NCBI GenBank assembly: GCA_011525805.1
Contig: WYBR01000090.1
Location: 1-64,000 of the forward strand
Direction of reading: 5' to 3'
DNA: 64,000 bases
From: Vicinamibacteraceae bacterium
GTDB taxonomy: Bacteria > Planctomycetota > Phycisphaerae > Phycisphaerales > UBA5793
Below are positions 35,495 to 47,792 of this stretch, in pieces (the first letter of the stretch is position 1; each line of letters opens with the position of its first letter). Both the position numbers and the translations under genes were made by a program. The notes beneath the pieces are model-generated. The model worked only from the letters and a program-made list of their open reading frames with translations. It did not search any database and had not been told where the DNA came from.

Positions 35495-36355
35495 ATGAAA
35501 CGTATCGGTTTGGCGGCCGCGGCGATCTGCTGCGCCATGGGCGCTGCCGCCTTCGGGCAGTGCGATGACAGCGTCACTTCAACATTCGCGGAGGGCAACG
35601 GCCACCGCGGCGCAATGTGGGATCTCACCTGCCTCAATCCCGACGGGATCACCATCACGTCCTTCGACTTCAACGCGCGAAGCGGAACCTCCGGCCCGGC
35701 TTCCATCGAAGTCTGGTACGTGACCGACCACACGACCTACGTCGGCAAGAACACGAATCAGTCGCTCTGGACGCTGCTGGGCAGCGCGAACTTGCCCAAC
35801 ATCAACCCGACGGGAACGCCGACCAACGTGCCCATCGGGGGCCTGACCATCAACTTCGGCGAGACGTGCGGCCTGTACTTCACCCGCACTGACGGCGTCA
35901 GCATCGGCTACACCAACGGGCCGCTCGGCACGTTCGAGAACGCCGACGTGCGCTGGGAAGACCGCGGCATGGGAGGCGAGTATCCCTTCCAGGTGACCTT
36001 CAACAACCGCGTCTTCAACGGCACGGTCTACTACGAGTGCGGCGGAGGCGGCGGATTCCGCATCACCCTCACCGGCGACTGCCCCGGCCGCAAGACGCTC
36101 GCGTGGAGCGGCGCCGGCTCGGGCCAGATGGGCATCCTCCTGGGCAACAACCAGGGAACGTTCACCATCCCCGGCGGACCATGCCAGGGAACGCAACTGG
36201 GCATCTCCGGCGGGATCACACTCTACACCGTCATCGGGACCATGGGCGGCGAAGGGCAGGTGAGCGCCACCGTCGGCACCGGCGCCTGCGGCAAGTTCGT
36301 CCAGTGCATCAAGACCAATGACTGCACGACGAGCAACGTCGCCGGTCCGATCTAA
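35495..36355 (+). CDS. Secreted protein with 4-Cys C-terminal domain
   Basis: The product is 286 residues from the ATG at 35495 behind GGAAGGAGA. A signal peptide (GLAAAAICCAMGAAAFGQ) precedes a beta-sandwich-like region (CLNPDGITITSFDFNARSG, IEVWYVTDHTTYVG, GLTINFGETCGLYFTRTDG) similar to planctomycete proteins of unknown function. A glycine linker (CGGGGGF) leads to the shared domain: LTGDCPGRKTLAWSGAG, FTIPGGPCQGTQLGI, GACGKFVQ, and the end TTSNVAGPI. Its own promoter and terminator are visible. Confidence 0.82.
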   Translation: MKRIGLAAAAICCAMGAAAFGQCDDSVTSTFAEGNGHRGAMWDLTCLNPDGITITSFDFNARSGTSGPASIEVWYVTDHTTYVGKNTNQSLWTLLGSANLPNINPTGTPTNVPIGGLTINFGETCGLYFTRTDGVSIGYTNGPLGTFENADVRWEDRGMGGEYPFQVTFNNRVFNGTVYYECGGGGGFRITLTGDCPGRKTLAWSGAGSGQMGILLGNNQGTFTIPGGPCQGTQLGISGGITLYTVIGTMGGEGQVSATVGTGACGKFVQCIKTNDCTTSNVAGPI

Positions 36356-36398
36356 CGCGCAGCGCGCGTACTGAACCTCTGGCCGCATCGGAATCTCA

Positions 36399-36428
36399 CG
36401 CCTCACCCCCGTGCGGGGTGAGGCGTTT
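36399..36428 (+). terminator. Terminator of the secreted-protein gene
   Basis: Perfect 11-bp stem: CGCCTCACCCC (36399-36409) and GGGGTGAGGCG (36415-36425), loop CGTGC, then TTT. It lies 44 bp past the stop. Confidence 0.8.
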
Positions 36429-36470
36429 CACTTGGCATCGGACATGGCGCGCAGCACCGGCACGCGGCTT

Positions 36471-36501
36471 GGCATGGCCGGGCGCTTCGCCTGGCTATAC
36501 C
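36471..36501 (+). repeat. 31-bp hairpin element, copy 4
   Basis: Reads GGCATGGC, CGG, GCGCTTCGC, CTG, GCTATACC. The inner triplets pair as C-G, G-U, G-C. Confidence 0.8.
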
Positions 36502-36526
36502 GAGCAGACGGGGGCGCTTGAGGTGT

Positions 36527-36557
36527 GGCATGGTCTCGCGCTTCGCGTGACTATGCC
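36527..36557 (+). repeat. 31-bp hairpin element, copy 5
   Basis: Reads GGCATGGT, CTC, GCGCTTCGC, GTG, ACTATGCC. The changed T at arm position 8 is matched by an A in the other arm, and CTC/GTG keeps the outer two pairs of the triplet. It lies 25 bp from copy 4. Confidence 0.85.
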
Positions 36558-36665
36558 GAACGGTCAGATGCGCTCGATCACGCTTGCCGCGCCGGCAGAG
36601 CGACCCGCGTTCGACACACTCAGGCCAGGGACGTGCGACGCCACGTCAACCGCCGCGGCCGACGG

Positions 36666-37562
36666 TCAGATCTGCCCCGTCCAGCCGTGGTCGTGCCGGC
36701 GGAACAACTCGCGCAGGGCCGCGACCTGCTCGGGCGGAAACGGGCCTTTACGGAGCAGGTCGATGTTGCGGCGGAAGTGCTCGACGCGGCGCGTGCCGAT
36801 GATGATGCTGCACACGCCGGTCTGAAAGGCGGCGAAGCGCAGGAACAACTCGTCCCACAGCAGCGGATCGGGCTTGAGGTTCATCGTCTTCGCCCGCACC
36901 CAGTATTCCTCGCAATACTCGCCGCGCGGCCGGTCGGCGAAGCGCCAGAAGGCGTTGGCGAGCGGCCGCTTGACGATCACGCCCAGGCCGTTGAGATGGC
37001 AGTGCGGCAGGGCGCGGTCGAGGCAGCGCTGATCGCAGACGCTCAGCGAGGTCTGGATGCTCGCGAAGTGTCCGGACTCGACGGCCCAGAGGAGTTCCTC
37101 GTTGTCGCCGCTGTACGCCGCGTGGCCCACCTTGCCAGCCTGGACGGCCTTGTGCAGGGCCGCGATCGCCTCGCCCTTGCGCAGCACCGCCATGTCGCAC
37201 GAGTGCAGGTGCACGATGTCGATGCGATCGGTCTTCAGGTACTTGAGCGAGCGGTCGATGCCGGCTGTGATCGCCTCGGCGGACCAGTCTTCGTTCCCGT
37301 CGCGGTCGAAGCCGCACTTGGAGGAGAGGACGAACTCGTTGCGCCGCCCGGAGATGGCGCGTCCGATGCGCTCCTCCGAGAGGCCGTACATTCCCGCGGT
37401 GTCGATGAGCGTGACGCCGGAGTCGAGCATGGCGTTGAGGAGGGCGTCGACTTCGTCGTCGCTCACGCCGCCCTTCTCGCCGGGGGCGTGCCAGATCGCC
37501 GCACCGCCGAAACCGATGGCGGAGACGGTCAGCCCGGTCTTGCCGAATGGTCGCTGCTCCAT
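36666..37562 (-). CDS. Aldo/keto reductase
   Basis: The product is 298 residues, a TIM-barrel NADPH-dependent oxidoreductase. It starts EQRPFGKTGLTVSAIGFGGAAIW. The catalytic tetrad is visible as the aspartate in LIDTAGMYG with its tyrosine, the lysine in VLSSKCGFD, and the histidine in IVHLHSCD. The C-terminal SIIIGTRRVEHFRRNI binds cofactor. It has several extra cysteines (DQRCLDRALPHCH), but no ferredoxin-like cluster motif is clear. Substrate unknown. Confidence 0.92.
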   Translation of the reverse strand: MEQRPFGKTGLTVSAIGFGGAAIWHAPGEKGGVSDDEVDALLNAMLDSGVTLIDTAGMYGLSEERIGRAISGRRNEFVLSSKCGFDRDGNEDWSAEAITAGIDRSLKYLKTDRIDIVHLHSCDMAVLRKGEAIAALHKAVQAGKVGHAAYSGDNEELLWAVESGHFASIQTSLSVCDQRCLDRALPHCHLNGLGVIVKRPLANAFWRFADRPRGEYCEEYWVRAKTMNLKPDPLLWDELFLRFAAFQTGVCSIIIGTRRVEHFRRNIDLLRKGPFPPEQVAALRELFRRHDHGWTGQI

Positions 37563-37605
37563 GGCGTTTCCCCCCTCGCGTGGTCGAGTGCGCTGCTTAA
37601 GGTTA

Positions 37606-37628
37606 GCCGCGACGCGGAGGCTCTGCGC
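37606..37628 (+). repeat. Dispersed repeat GCCGCGACGCGGAGGCTC, copy 2
   Basis: GCCGCGAC, G, CGGAGGCTCTGCGC preceded by GGTTA. A second, degenerate copy with the same GGTTAGCCGCGACGCG opening follows at about 37665-37700. Both lie between the aldo/keto reductase and hrpA start sites. Confidence 0.75.
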
Positions 37629-37762
37629 CGGAAAGCGTCGAGGGCTCAGCGCGCCAGGAGTCTTGGTTAGCCGCGACGCGATGGCTTCGAAGCGGAGCGC
37701 TTCGAGCGGGCACCCGTTTCCTCCATCCCTTACAATCTGCGGCCACTTTGCGAACGCGATCC

Positions 37763-41662
<3,900 letters not shown>

Positions 41663-41668
41663 GGGAGA

Positions 41669-41700
41669 GTCCCACCACGGAGTCACGGAGGGCACGGAGA
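41669..41700 (+). repeat. Single-arm CCACGGAG/CCACAGAG repeat
   Basis: The sequence CCACCACGGAGTCACGGAG, GGCACGGAGA lies just past the hrpA stop, between convergent genes. It matches one arm of the inverted elements at 50214-50378 and 51955-52153; no second arm was seen. Confidence 0.65.
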
Positions 41701-41728
41701 GAGTCGGCTGAGTCGCTTGAGGCGCCGT

Positions 41729-42118
41729 CTACGTCGGCGTATCCCGAAACGGCACCGCCGCAATCTGGTGATCATCTTCGTAAACGATGATGCCTGGCCG
41801 ATCGCATCGGATGATGTGGGTCGCTATGCCATACTTGTCGAGCAGAATGCACAGTTGGTGCATGCGCTGGACATGGTCGTGGGCGGACTGGCGATACCAC
41901 GAGATCGCCTTGGGAGCCGCGCTGGACTTCCGAGACCGCGAGAAGCGATCCGGCGCCTCCAGGTGCTCCTTGAACCAGTCGAGCACGGCACGCATGGCCT
42001 CTCGATCCGTCGATTCGATCACGGCATCTGACGTGAGCAGCTCGTACGCCGCCTGGAAGACGCCGACGCGACGGTGGGAGTCTTCATCGACACGGGCGCA
42101 GACGAAGCGGAGGTACAT
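41729..42118 (-). CDS. Conserved hypothetical protein
   Basis: The product is 129 residues from an ATG at 42118. It starts MYLRFVCARVDEDSHRRVGVFQAAYEL and later has DREAMRAVLDWFKEHLEAPDRFSR, AISWYRQSAHDHVQRMHQL, and RPGIIVYEDDHQIAAVPF. The pattern is familiar from small conserved bacterial proteins of unknown role. An AGGA is present but only a base or two from the ATG, so the start or mode of initiation is uncertain. Convergent with hrpA. Confidence 0.7.
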   Translation of the reverse strand: MYLRFVCARVDEDSHRRVGVFQAAYELLTSDAVIESTDREAMRAVLDWFKEHLEAPDRFSRSRKSSAAPKAISWYRQSAHDHVQRMHQLCILLDKYGIATHIIRCDRPGIIVYEDDHQIAAVPFRDTPT

Positions 42119-42210
42119 CTTCCTAGACCTCGACCGCTCTTACGGAATCGAACACGCCATGCCGCTTCCCCAGGGGCGCGGCGCGTCCGGGCCATGCGAC
42201 TCGTGCCGCC

Positions 42211-44289
42211 TCACTTCTTCATCCACCTCCCCCACCACTCGCTGATCTGGCGCAGGCGATGCAGGCGCATGTCCGGCGGGCCGCCTCGGCTCAGGCCGTG
42301 GCTGGTCGAGCGCGGGTAGCGCACAAATCGCGCCGGCACGTTCTGCAACTTCAACGCGGTGAAGACCTGCTCGGCCTGTTCGATGTTGCAGCGCAGGTCG
42401 CCTTCGCTGTGGATGATGAGCGTCGGCGTCTTGACGCCCTTGAAGTATTTGATCGGACTGCTGTTCCACCGCGCCTCGGGCCGGTCCCACGCGTTGCCTT
42501 CCCAGTAGCGGTCGGGCAGTTCCATGTAGTCGCTGTTGCCGAACATACTCACGAGATTCGACACGCAGCGGTCGGTGATGGCGGCGCGGAACTCGTCGCA
42601 GTGCCCGATGGCCCAGTTGGTCATGTATCCGCCGTAACTGCCGCCCATGATGCCGATGCGCTTGCTGTCAATGCTCCGGTGCTTTTTCATGAACTGGTGT
42701 ACGGCCTGGATGTCCACCCAGTCGGCCCCGCCCCAACTGCCGCGGATCGCCGCGGTGTGTTCGCGGCCGTAGCCCTTGCTCCCGCGCGGGTTGGAGAAGA
42801 CGACGATGTAGCCCTGGGCCGCGAGCATCTGAAACTCGTGGAAAAAGCCCACGCCGTACTGTCCGTGCGGTCCGCCGTGCACTTCGAGAATGGCGGGGTA
42901 CTTGCGGTTGGCCTTCGCGTCGGGCGGCATCATCACCCACGTGTGCACCTTCGTGTCGTCGGGCGTCTTGATCCAGTGTTCGCGGATGTCGGCGAGTTTG
43001 AGTTGATCGAGCAAAGGCTTATTGAGATTGGTGAGTGGAGTGAGGCCAAACTGAGCGGCATTGACCGTCGCGACGGCGATCTCATCGAGCGTCATCGTCG
43101 TGCCGCGCACGATCGCCATGCGCCGCCCGTCGGCGCTGAGGTTGCCGAGTTGGTGGGAGGCTACGCCTTTCGTGTGAAAGTCGATTTTCCCGCCGCGACG
43201 CGCGACGGAGGCGATGTGCGTCTGCCCGTGCCAGCCGATCTGCATGTAAAGGCGCCGGCTGTCGGGCGACCAGCGCAGTTTGGGCGCAAACTCCGCCTCG
43301 GAAGTGTCGCCGATCGACACCGCCATAAGGCAGTAGTCTTCGCCCTCCGTCAGGCTCCGCGCCTCGCCCTTGACGGGATCGCAGATGAACAGTTCGAGAT
43401 TCTCCGTGCTGTAGGAATCGTCCATGCCAATCCGCCCCGCGTAGGCGAGGAGCATCCCGTCCGGCGACCAGGCCACGCTGCCTTTCGGCCCTTCGGGGAG
43501 GTTGCGCACCGGCGTGATGCGGCGCGTGGCGAGATTGATGCGGACGATCTCATCCTTCCACGGCCGCGAGCCGGCGAGGCGGTCGCGATTGCGCGTCACG
43601 GCCAGTTGTTTCGAATCGGGGGAGAAGTCGTAGGAGAAGAAGCCGGTCGCGTCGTGCGTTTCGATGGCGCGCGCTTCTCCGGAGGCGACGTCGATGAGAT
43701 GCAGGCGGTAGCGCTGGGCGTTGAAGTAGCCGTCGCCGTCGAGGCGGTACCAGGGTTCGTCGATGACGCGCGGGCAATCGGAGTGCCCCGCCTCCTCGCG
43801 CTTCTTCTTGGCCTCGGTCGTCCAATCGGCGTCCTGCGGCCTGAAACTCGCGGCGATGGTGCGGCCGTCGGGCGACCACTTGAAGTCGCGCAGGGAGCCT
43901 TCGGGAAAGCGCGTCAGGTCGCGCGCCTCGCCGCCGGCGGCGCTGATGAGCGCGATCTGCGGACGCTCCTTGTTGCGGCCGCTGATGAAGGCGATGGTCG
44001 AGCCGTCCGGCGACCAGCGAGGATGGCGGTCGCGGTTGCCGCTGGTGAATTGGCGCGGCGGCGACCACTTGCCGCCGGCTTCGCTGACGATCCAGAGATT
44101 CTGCGCGTAGGCGTTTTTCTCACCGACGGTCTTGCAGACGAAGACGACGTGCCGGCCGTCGGGCGAAATCTGCGGATCGGAAAGCCAGCGGAACTGGAGC
44201 AGGTCTTCAGCGGTGATGAGGCGCTTTCGAGGCGTGCGCGCCGTGGCGGTGCGGCGGCGAGGCTTGCGGCGTGGACGTGATCGCGGCAT
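42211..44289 (-). CDS. S9-family serine peptidase (prolyl oligopeptidase-like)
   Basis: The product is 692 residues. Residues 25-420 form a WD40-like beta-propeller (FRWLSDPQISPDGRHVVFV, PRWSPDGSTIAFISG, DFKWSPDGRTIAASF). The C-terminal alpha/beta hydrolase domain has EVHGGPHGQYG, the nucleophile serine in GIMGGSYGGYMTNWAIGH, TLIIHSEGDLRCNIEQAEQVF with the acidic residue, and the histidine in STSHGLSRGG. It resembles dipeptidyl or acylaminoacyl peptidases. The N-terminus is arginine-rich with no signal peptide, so it is likely cytoplasmic. Confidence 0.95.
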   Translation of the reverse strand: MPRSRPRRKPRRRTATARTPRKRLITAEDLLQFRWLSDPQISPDGRHVVFVCKTVGEKNAYAQNLWIVSEAGGKWSPPRQFTSGNRDRHPRWSPDGSTIAFISGRNKERPQIALISAAGGEARDLTRFPEGSLRDFKWSPDGRTIAASFRPQDADWTTEAKKKREEAGHSDCPRVIDEPWYRLDGDGYFNAQRYRLHLIDVASGEARAIETHDATGFFSYDFSPDSKQLAVTRNRDRLAGSRPWKDEIVRINLATRRITPVRNLPEGPKGSVAWSPDGMLLAYAGRIGMDDSYSTENLELFICDPVKGEARSLTEGEDYCLMAVSIGDTSEAEFAPKLRWSPDSRRLYMQIGWHGQTHIASVARRGGKIDFHTKGVASHQLGNLSADGRRMAIVRGTTMTLDEIAVATVNAAQFGLTPLTNLNKPLLDQLKLADIREHWIKTPDDTKVHTWVMMPPDAKANRKYPAILEVHGGPHGQYGVGFFHEFQMLAAQGYIVVFSNPRGSKGYGREHTAAIRGSWGGADWVDIQAVHQFMKKHRSIDSKRIGIMGGSYGGYMTNWAIGHCDEFRAAITDRCVSNLVSMFGNSDYMELPDRYWEGNAWDRPEARWNSSPIKYFKGVKTPTLIIHSEGDLRCNIEQAEQVFTALKLQNVPARFVRYPRSTSHGLSRGGPPDMRLHRLRQISEWWGRWMKK

Positions 44290-44367
44290 GGGCGGGAGTT
44301 CTCAAAAAGGAATGTTCGGAACAGGCGGGATGCTACGCCGCGCCGGCGGCCGCTTCAGGACTGACGA

Positions 44368-44397
44368 AAAACCCAGGCAGCGGACTGCCTGGGCTTT
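44368..44397 (-). terminator. Terminator of the secreted-protein gene at 44440
   Basis: On the minus strand a 9-bp stem (CCCAGGCAG with CTGCCTGGG, arms 44372-44380 and 44385-44393, loop of four) is followed by TTTTTCG. The stem sequence recurs upstream at 45521-45548. Confidence 0.85.
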
Positions 44398-44439
44398 GGA
44401 TTGAACCTGTCGAGCGCTTCGCGCGAGTCGAGCGGGTCA

Positions 44440-45429
44440 TTACGGAATCTGCACGACGTTGCTCGCGTCGCAGGGGCTGCCGTCGGCGACGATCATCTGG
44501 AGGAACTTGCGGCAGGCGTTGGTGCCGGCGGTGGTGGACACGTCGCCCGAGCCGTTGGCGCCGGTGTTGCCCTGGTAGACGAGTTGGAGGCCGCTGCTGC
44601 TCAGACCCGTCTGTGTTCCGGCGCAGGCGCCGCCCGGGATGACGAAGTTGCCCGTGCCGTTGGCGAAGGCGATGCCCATGGGTCGGCTCGGCGTGGCGTT
44701 GGACCACAAAACGGTGACGCGGCCGGGGCAGGCGCCGCTGAGGCTCAAAGTCAGTCCGCCGCTGCCGCCCGATCCGAGCCATTGCGCGACGTTGGCCGTG
44801 AAGCGGGCGCCGTCGAGGCGGCCCCAGCGGTCATCCTCAAAGACGTTGACGTCGAGCATGGTGAGGACGTTGTCGGCCCCGTTGCCCGACCAGAGCGTCG
44901 CGGTGTTGATGGTGAAGATGTTCGTTCCGCCGGAGGCGATGCCGCCGTTGGGAATCTCGACGGAGGTGACGCCGTCGGTGAGGATCGGAATCTGGTTGGC
45001 GACGGTGTAGACGCCGTTGGACTCCTGATTGGTGGCGGTGCCGCCGGCGACGGTGCAGAGATCGACGTTCCACTGATACCACAGGCTCGGATTCTCGCCG
45101 ATCATGAGAACGCGCCGCCCGGTGGCGATGTACTGCGTGAGGTTGGTCTTCTCCGTCGGCGTGAGCACGGCGCCCCAGGTCCGCAGTTGCACCATCACCG
45201 CGTCGTACTGGAGCATGAGCGACAGGTCTTCAAGATTCGGCGCGATGTCCACGGCGGTGAACCACCGATCGATCTCCGCCGAGAAGTTGTCGTAGCGCGT
45301 ATCGCCATAGCCGAATCCGAAGCCGTGCGTCTCCTGGGAGGCCAGGAGTCGCGGCTGGGCCAAGGCTACGGACGCGGCAAGGAGCGGCGCGACGAAGGCG
45401 ATTGAACCGGCGATTCTCGTTGCTGACAT
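44440..45429 (-). CDS. Secreted protein with class-I-amidotransferase-like fold and 4-Cys C-terminal domain
   Basis: The product is 329 residues from the ATG at 45429 behind GAGGAG. A signal peptide (SIAFVAPLLAASVALAQ) leads to a Rossmann-like region (YDAVMVQLRTWGAVLTPTEKTNLTQYIATGRRVLMIGE) of the type seen in DUF4350/ThuA-like proteins; no catalytic triad was identified. The last 105 residues are the shared domain: SGACPGRVTVLWSNATPSRP, FVIPGGACAGTQTGL, NACRKFLQM, and the end CDASNVVQIP. First of three adjacent genes with this tail, all on the minus strand, each with its own ribosome site. Confidence 0.82.
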   Translation of the reverse strand: MSATRIAGSIAFVAPLLAASVALAQPRLLASQETHGFGFGYGDTRYDNFSAEIDRWFTAVDIAPNLEDLSLMLQYDAVMVQLRTWGAVLTPTEKTNLTQYIATGRRVLMIGENPSLWYQWNVDLCTVAGGTATNQESNGVYTVANQIPILTDGVTSVEIPNGGIASGGTNIFTINTATLWSGNGADNVLTMLDVNVFEDDRWGRLDGARFTANVAQWLGSGGSGGLTLSLSGACPGRVTVLWSNATPSRPMGIAFANGTGNFVIPGGACAGTQTGLSSSGLQLVYQGNTGANGSGDVSTTAGTNACRKFLQMIVADGSPCDASNVVQIP

Positions 45430-45488
45430 GATGGAACTCCTCTTGCTGGCGAATGGCGATGTGCTGGAGGCGTGATCCGAAAGTGCGA

Positions 45489-45548
45489 GAGCCCAGGCAC
45501 GGCTGTGCCCGAAAGTGCCAAAGCCCAGGCACGGCTGTGCCTGGGCTT
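45489..45548. repeat. CCCAGGCAC hairpin repeats
   Basis: GCCCAGGCACGGCTGTGCC occurs twice (about 45491-45509 and 45523-45541) with CGAAAGTGCC between. The second copy forms a perfect 12-bp stem, AAGCCCAGGCAC (45521-45532) with GTGCCTGGGCTT (45537-45548). It lies downstream of the gene at 45583 and resembles the terminator at 44368-44397, so it likely ends that transcript. Confidence 0.8.
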
Positions 45549-45582
45549 TGGATTGATGTCATTCAACGTGGTGAGACGCCGA

Positions 45583-46389
45583 TCACGGAATCTGCACGAC
45601 GTTGGTGGTGTCGCACGGGCTGCCGTCGACAATGACCATCTGGAGGTACTTGCGGCAGGCGGCCGTTCCGGCGTTGCTGCTCACCTGGCCGGAGCCGCTG
45701 GCGCCGGTGTTGCCGGTGTAGACCAGTTGCAGGCCGCCGGCGATTCCCAGTTGCGTGCCGGCGCAGGGGCCGCCGGGGATGTTGAACGAGCCGGTGCCGT
45801 TGCCGAGAACGATGCCCATCGGGCGGCTCGGGGTCGCGTTCGACCACGACACGGTCACCTGGCCGGGGCACTGGCCGCTGATGCGGAGCGTCGAGCCGGC
45901 GGCGCCGCTGGTCGTGCGGAAGGTGTAGTCAAACGAAGGGAAGGAGCCGAAGCCCGGGTTGGCGTAGACCTGCCCGAAGGGGTAGGGGTTGTTCACGTCG
46001 CCGGAGATGCCGAGCGTCGAGTTGCCGTGGAAGTGAAGGTAGTAGGTCGTGTTGGCCTGAATGGCGACGGGAGTCCAAGTGACGTCGACCCACTGACCCT
46101 GCGTGCCCTGCGCGGAGCCGGAGGCGAGCATCTGGCCGCCGCCGTTGGGCAGCGTGGTCCAGAGGTCGATGGTCACGTTGTCCGTGCCGCCGATGCCGGG
46201 CTGAAGGAAGATGCCCGCGCCGCAGATGCTGTTGGCGACCTGGTGCTGGAAGGACTGCGCCAGGTCGGTCTGCGAAAACGCGGCCATGTACACGAACGCG
46301 TTGGGCTGGTTCTGATCGATGTTGCACTGCGCGAAGGCCGCTCCGGTGGAGGCAGCGACGATGGCGGCGGACAGGATGGCGATTCTCAT
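45583..46389 (-). CDS. Secreted protein, tandem paralogue 1, with 4-Cys C-terminal domain
   Basis: The product is 268 residues from the ATG at 46389 behind GAGGAGAG. A signal peptide (ILSAAIVAASTGAAFAQ) is followed by CNIDQNQPNAFVYMAAFSQ, then ICGAGIFLQPGIGGTDNV, GTQGQWVDV and TTYYLHFHGNSTLGISGDV: a beta-sandwich-like domain of the choice-of-anchor kind. The last 100 residues are the shared domain (SGQCPGQVTVSWSNATPSRP, FNIPGGPCAGTQLGI, ACRKYLQM, end CDTTNVVQIP). Most of its N-terminal domain is identical to the next gene. Confidence 0.85.
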   Translation of the reverse strand: MRIAILSAAIVAASTGAAFAQCNIDQNQPNAFVYMAAFSQTDLAQSFQHQVANSICGAGIFLQPGIGGTDNVTIDLWTTLPNGGGQMLASGSAQGTQGQWVDVTWTPVAIQANTTYYLHFHGNSTLGISGDVNNPYPFGQVYANPGFGSFPSFDYTFRTTSGAAGSTLRISGQCPGQVTVSWSNATPSRPMGIVLGNGTGSFNIPGGPCAGTQLGIAGGLQLVYTGNTGASGSGQVSSNAGTAACRKYLQMVIVDGSPCDTTNVVQIP

Positions 46390-46460
46390 CTGTTTCTCTC
46401 CTCAAGACATGAAATCACTCACAGAAGTTCGGCGGCGTCAAACGCTGACGCACAGTTGAA

Positions 46461-46488
46461 AGCATACATGCGCCCGGGTATCGATCAA
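46461..46488 (-). promoter_or_regulatory. Possible promoter of tandem paralogue 1
   Basis: On the minus strand TTGATC (46488-46483), 16 bases, TATGCT (46466-46461), about 70 bp upstream of the ATG at 46389. Confidence 0.4.
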
Positions 46489-46699
46489 GCGCCGCGGGCG
46501 GCAATTCAGACCTTCCCGGTCAATTCACTCACCGATGCGCGGGGTGCGGCGGATTCGCCTGCCGCCACTGTCGCTGCGCGCCGACAAACCGATAACCAGC
46601 GCGACTCGATGACCTGATCGGGGCAGGTACGAACATTGGAACGGTCTGCTTCGCCTCGGCACTCACCTCGTTATGAGTGCCTGACAAATGCGGAAGGCA

Positions 46700-46724
46700 G
46701 CCTCACTCCGCTGGAGAGTGAGGC
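46700..46724 (-). terminator. Hairpin downstream of tandem paralogue 2
   Basis: A 9-bp stem, GCCTCACTC (46700-46708) with GAGTGAGGC (46716-46724). It is almost the same stem as the terminator at 36399-36428, which also follows a gene with the shared domain. No strong T-run is present. Confidence 0.55.
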
Positions 46725-46787
46725 CGCCTCGCAGGGCCGATCGGTTCGGTTCAATCCTGACACCGTCCGAACGGGAAGCGATCATCA

Positions 46788-47600
46788 TCACGGAAGCTGG
46801 CCCACGTTGGTCGTCGAGCACGGATTGCCGTCGGCGATGATCATCTGCACGAAGCCGCCGCAGGCGCACGCCGGCACTTCACCGCGCGTTTCGCCCGAAC
46901 CGTCCGGGCCCGTGGTGCCGGTGTAGACGACGCGCAGTCCGCCGCTTCCGAGACCGAGTTCGGTTCCCGCGCAGGGTCCGCCGGGGATGACGAAACTGCC
47001 GGTGCTGTAGGCGAAAGCGATCGCCATCTGCTGATTGGGCGGGCAATCAGCCCAGAAGACGCCGACGACGCCGGGGCAGTCACCGACGAGGCGGATCGTC
47101 GGATTGCTCTGCTGGCTGCTGTAGGTGCGGAACGTGTAGTCGAAACTGGGGAAAGACCCGAATCCCGGATTGGCGTACACCTGTCCGTGCGGATAGGGGT
47201 TGTTCACATCGCCGGAGATGCCCAGCGTCGTGTTGCCGTCGAACACGAGATAGTACGTGGTGTTGAGGCTGATGTTGACGGCGCTCCAGAAGACATCAAC
47301 CCATTGGCCCTGCGTGCCTTGGGCCGATGCCTCCGCCAGCATGTTCCCACCCTGGTTCGGCAGCGCATCCCAGAGGGAGATGCGGACATTGTCCGTGCCG
47401 CCGATGCCCGGTTGCAGGAAGATGCCGGCGCCGCAGATGTTGTCGCCCGTCTGATGCTGGAAAGACTGGGCCAGGTCCGTCTGGGAGAATGCTGCCATGT
47501 AGACGAAGGCGTTGGGCTGGTTCTGATCGATGTTGCACTGTCCGAGCGCCGCGCCCGAGGTCGCCGCCGCGAACGCCACACACACGAGAACACGTTTCAT
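46788..47600 (-). CDS. Secreted protein, tandem paralogue 2, with 4-Cys C-terminal domain
   Basis: The product is 270 residues from the ATG at 47600 behind GAGGAGGG. It has the same build as the preceding paralogue: a signal peptide ending GAALGQ, CNIDQNQPNAFVYMAAFSQ, ICGAGIFLQPGIGGTDNV, GISGDVNNPYPHGQVYANPG, then the shared C-terminal domain (VGDCPGVVGVFWADCPPN, FVIPGGPCAGTELGL, CACGGFVQM, end CSTTNVGQLP). The N-terminal domain is far better conserved between the two copies than the tail, which carries extra cysteines (ADCPP, ACACGG). A tandem duplication with a diverged tail. Confidence 0.85.
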   Translation of the reverse strand: MKRVLVCVAFAAATSGAALGQCNIDQNQPNAFVYMAAFSQTDLAQSFQHQTGDNICGAGIFLQPGIGGTDNVRISLWDALPNQGGNMLAEASAQGTQGQWVDVFWSAVNISLNTTYYLVFDGNTTLGISGDVNNPYPHGQVYANPGFGSFPSFDYTFRTYSSQQSNPTIRLVGDCPGVVGVFWADCPPNQQMAIAFAYSTGSFVIPGGPCAGTELGLGSGGLRVVYTGTTGPDGSGETRGEVPACACGGFVQMIIADGNPCSTTNVGQLP

Positions 47601-47792
47601 CTGATTCCCTCCTCTTTTTCCAAAATGCGCCAGATTCCGGACGCATCAAGCCGCCAACCGCTGGCGGACCTGCCGCGCAGAACTGGACTTCACTGTCAAC
47701 CGGCCCCCGGCCGACGCTATTCCCGCCTGCCGAGAGAATTGTGATAGTTGCACCTTCCCGCTTGCCGTGCGCCCTGTGTGCCGGCGGCCACC

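Larger units (their letters stand above)
36356..36665. other. Intergenic; terminator and two hairpin elements, no gene
   Basis: This gap between the convergent secreted-protein and aldo/keto reductase genes holds a terminator (36399-36428) and two 31-bp elements (36471-36501 and 36527-36557). Nothing coding was seen. Confidence 0.6.
46390..46787. other. Intergenic; promoter and terminator of neighbouring genes
   Basis: A promoter-like pair (46461-46488) and a hairpin (46700-46724) are seen. No coding frame is convincing. Confidence 0.5.

Noticed and set aside
42259-44280. Open frame of 673 codons antisense to the S9 peptidase
   Set aside because: Composition shadow of a well-supported gene; no signal, motif or ribosome site.
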